Assembly: GCA_002309875.1 (NCBI GenBank) | Contig: DBYM01000068.1 | Span: 14,714 to 21,670, forward strand | Length of the DNA: 6,957 nucleotides | Source: Cyanobacteria bacterium UBA1186 | GTDB taxonomy: Bacteria > Cyanobacteriota > Vampirovibrionia > Gastranaerophilales > Gastranaerophilaceae | Reading direction: 5' to 3' | Shown here: in pieces, positions 5,068-6,957 of the stretch | How the letters are laid out: every line of letters begins with the position of its first letter | Position numbering within the stretch: the first letter of the stretch is position 1 | The notes under the pieces: generated by a model | What the model saw: only the letters and a program-made list of their open reading frames with translations | What the model was told of the DNA's origin: nothing | The model's database searches: none | Position numbers and translations under genes: made by a program

Positions 5068-5687
5068 TGAAAAATTTTATTAAAAAAGTTTTAGAATTTT
5101 TAAAAAGTGCTGTCAAGGCGGGTTTAATTATCGGTGCGGTTTTGGGCGCACTGTGCCTGTTTTATTTCCTGGCAGACTTGCTTCTGCAAAACAAATTATC
5201 TCTGATTTTAAGGGTTGTACTTGAAAACTTTATTATCTTTTCAGTGATAATAGCGGTTTTATATAAGACTTTAAACGTTTCCGGAAAGATGGAAGATGCA
5301 AAACAATCAGTCGAACAGACGGTTAATGATTCGGAAACGGCTAAGGTTGAGTCTGAAAAAGAACTCAGTGCGATTGAAGAAAGCATTAATCATCTTGAAG
5401 ACGATATTAACTCAATTCTTGCAGAGTCCGATGACAGGGCAAACCTTGTCGGTGCCAACATTTTGGAAGATGCCAAAAAAGCGGTGCTTGTCGTTAAGGA
5501 TAATGCTGAAAAGGCCCTTGAGAACAGCACTCTGATTCTGAAAAACGATTTGATAAGACGTGCGGCTTATGCTTCGGTTGAAGTTGCGAAGGCGCATATT
5601 ATTGAAGAACTTGAAAAAAATAAGGATTTGCATACGAAACTTATTGACGAAAGCATTAATGCGATAGAAGGAGTGGAATTGAAATGA
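5067..5687 (+). CDS. atpF: F1Fo ATP synthase subunit b, divergent, with extra N-terminal hydrophobic segment
   Basis: This is the second b-type stalk subunit. It is 206 aa from ATG 5067, long for a b subunit. Two hydrophobic stretches are visible: about 19-40 (LIIGAVLGALCLFYFLADLLL) and 45-68 (LILRVV...FSVIIAVLYKTL). Only the second aligns in position with the usual b membrane helix. It is followed by a long charged coiled coil (about 72-195), so the first is an addition after a basic amphipathic start (MKNFIKKVLEFLKSAVK). The Pro and Arg that usually follow the helix are not evident. I prefer ATG 5067, which overlaps the b' stop as TAATG; the in-frame GTG at 5049 would add six residues inside b'. 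The purine run GGGGG at 5051-5055 is 11 nt from the ATG. It ends in an ATGA overlap with atpH. Position and coiled coil carry the identification more than sequence conservation. Confidence 0.85.
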   Translation: MKNFIKKVLEFLKSAVKAGLIIGAVLGALCLFYFLADLLLQNKLSLILRVVLENFIIFSVIIAVLYKTLNVSGKMEDAKQSVEQTVNDSETAKVESEKELSAIEESINHLEDDINSILAESDDRANLVGANILEDAKKAVLVVKDNAEKALENSTLILKNDLIRRAAYASVEVAKAHIIEELEKNKDLHTKLIDESINAIEGVELK

Positions 5688-6250
5688 CGAGCTCAGTAAA
5701 AGATAAAAACAGCGAACTCGTTTCAAAAAGATGGGCGAAAGCCTTAATGGAACTTGCAAAAGAGGACACGAGCATCTCTAAAGAAGATGTTTTGCGTGAC
5801 CTGAAGGATATTGCGGATACAATATCCTCCTCTGATGAACTTTCGGGTGTTATCAACAATCCTTCAATTTCGACCGAAGAAAAACAGATTGTACTCTGCA
5901 AACTCTTTCAGGACAAGGTGATACCGATTGTGTATAACTTTGTTTTCGCTCTCAACCTCAGAAAAAGAGCAGGGTTAATTGGTGAAATCGCAGTTGCTTT
6001 TGAAAAAGAACTTGAAGAATTAAAAAATATTACCCATGTTGAGGTTACATCGGCAATCGAACTTGATGATGCACGCAAAGAGGAAATCAAGAAGAAAATT
6101 GCTTCAAAATTAAACAAAGATGTAATTGTTGATTGGGGTGTTGACAGTGATATTATTGCGGGACTTATTTTCAATATCGACGAGGTTATTGTCGATAACA
6201 GTATCCGCCATAAGTTAGAAGATGTAAGTAAAACGATAATAAAAGGATAA
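5684..6250 (+). CDS. atpH: F1Fo ATP synthase subunit delta
   Basis: This is the OSCP-like subunit capping F1 and joining it to the b/b' stalk. It is 188 aa, normal length. The N-terminal six-helix domain begins with the family motif KRWAKALMELA (15-25) and includes VINNPSIS (56-63). The C-terminal domain has VTSAIELDD (about 121-129), then DWGVDSDIIAGLIFNID, close to the family's D-x-x-IIGG signature, and ends DNSIRHKLEDV, matching the D-x-S-x-x-x-x-L pattern. The start ATG overlaps the atpF stop as ATGA, with AAGGAG (5668-5673) 10 nt upstream. The gene is called atpD in cyanobacterial usage. atpA follows after 12 nt. Confidence 0.96.
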   Translation: MTSSVKDKNSELVSKRWAKALMELAKEDTSISKEDVLRDLKDIADTISSSDELSGVINNPSISTEEKQIVLCKLFQDKVIPIVYNFVFALNLRKRAGLIGEIAVAFEKELEELKNITHVEVTSAIELDDARKEEIKKKIASKLNKDVIVDWGVDSDIIAGLIFNIDEVIVDNSIRHKLEDVSKTIIKG

Positions 6251-6262
6251 GAGGTAGATAAT

Positions 6263-6957
6263 ATGGCAGTAATCAATCCTGATGAAATCAGTTCAATATT
6301 GAAGGAGAATATCCGGAACTACGAAACCAAGGCTGAGATTTCCAATGTCGGCTCCGTACTCGAAGTAGGTGACGGTATTGCGAGAATTTACGGGCTCAGA
6401 AACGTTATGTCAAACGAACTTGTAGAATTTGAGGACGGCAAGGGAACTTTAGGCATTACGCTTAACCTTGAAGAAGGTAATGTCGGTGTCGTTATCTTAG
6501 GCGAATATACTCACATTAAAGAGGGTATGACCGTTAAGACGACGGGCAGAATCGCATCTGTTCCGGTTGGCGATGCTCTGATAGGCAGAATTATTAACCC
6601 GACAGGTAAACCGATTGACGGCAAGGGCGAAATCGTTACCGACAAAACCCGTCCTATTGAAAAGGTTGCACCGGGTATTGTTGCAAGAAAATCCGTTCAT
6701 CAGCCGCTTCAGACAGGTTTGACCGCTATCGACGCTCTGACTCCTATCGGCAGAGGGCAGCGTGAGTTGATTATCGGCGACAGACAAACGGGTAAAACCG
6801 CCATTGCAGTCGATACGATTATTAACCAAAAGGGCGGCGACGTTATTTGTATCTATGTTGCCGTAGGCCAAAAGGCATCAACGGTTGCTCAGTTGGCTAA
6901 AACTCTTGAAAAACATGGTGCTATGGAATATTCAATCATAGTTTCGGCTACCGCTAA
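6263..6957 (+). CDS. atpA: F1Fo ATP synthase subunit alpha (3' end beyond window)
   Basis: This is the non-catalytic nucleotide-binding subunit of the F1 hexamer. 231 codons are present of the usual 500 or so. The N-terminal helix contacting delta is followed by the beta-barrel (about 25-95: GSVLEVGDGIARIYGL ... GNVGVVILG), then RIINPTGKPIDGKG (109-122), TGLTAIDALTPIGRGQRE (151-168) and the Walker A loop GDRQTGKT (172-179), identical to that of E. coli alpha. CIYVAVGQKASTVAQL (196-211) is also strongly conserved. The start ATG 6263 has GAGGT (6251-6255) 7 nt upstream and the protein begins where the family begins. The sequence ends within the IIVSATA strand. No irregularity is seen. Confidence 0.98.
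   Translation, partial: MAVINPDEISSILKENIRNYETKAEISNVGSVLEVGDGIARIYGLRNVMSNELVEFEDGKGTLGITLNLEEGNVGVVILGEYTHIKEGMTVKTTGRIASVPVGDALIGRIINPTGKPIDGKGEIVTDKTRPIEKVAPGIVARKSVHQPLQTGLTAIDALTPIGRGQRELIIGDRQTGKTAIAVDTIINQKGGDVICIYVAVGQKASTVAQLAKTLEKHGAMEYSIIVSATA

Noticed and set aside
6497..6871. A 124-codon minus-strand frame within atpA
   Set aside because: It mirrors the strongly conserved alpha subunit, including its Walker A region, and has no recognisable features.

Overview
This is an AT-rich bacterial chromosomal window carrying the 5' part of an F1Fo ATP synthase operon in the order a - c - b' - b - delta - alpha. Two different b-type subunits in one cluster, running straight into delta and alpha, is the arrangement of Cyanobacteria and their non-photosynthetic relatives (Melainabacteria/Vampirovibrionia). 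The AT-rich composition, the absence of any photosynthesis gene and the very divergent b subunit make a gut-type Gastranaerophilales-like organism my best guess. This is inference from gene order and protein character; other b/b' lineages are not excluded.

Layout. The minus strand of 1-1050 holds most of trkA (K+ uptake regulator), cut by the left edge. Upstream of it on the same strand, 1088-1699 encodes a 203-aa XRE-type helix-turn-helix repressor with a C-terminal S24 (LexA/UmuD/CI-like) Ser-Lys self-cleavage domain. Diverging from it, 1868-2179 (+) encodes a 103-aa protein resembling the linker plus C-terminal helical domain of phage DnaD/replisome-organiser proteins. The 168 bp between them hold two superimposed sigma70-type promoters on opposite strands and three copies of an ATCTTAC box, the layout of a phage-like genetic switch. 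The small gene converges on, and overlaps by 4 nt, the housekeeping GTPase gene ychF (2176-3273, minus). ychF and the atp operon diverge from a compact 152-bp promoter region.

The atp operon (3426 to the right edge) makes the proton channel (a, c), the peripheral stalk (b', b, delta) and the start of the catalytic head (alpha, cut at 6957). The c subunit lacks the sodium-ligand residues, which suggests H+ coupling. Genes from b' to delta are tightly overlapped. The c-b' junction is instead a 173-bp spacer with a perfect 13-bp hairpin and a 25-nt near-perfect direct repeat. The b subunit has an additional N-terminal hydrophobic segment.

The part most worth following up is the repressor / small-protein module at 1088-2179, an apparent SOS-type or prophage-derived switch wedged between housekeeping genes. 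No integrase, attachment site, tRNA, rRNA, CRISPR array or insertion sequence was seen. No stretch longer than 300 bp lacks a gene.
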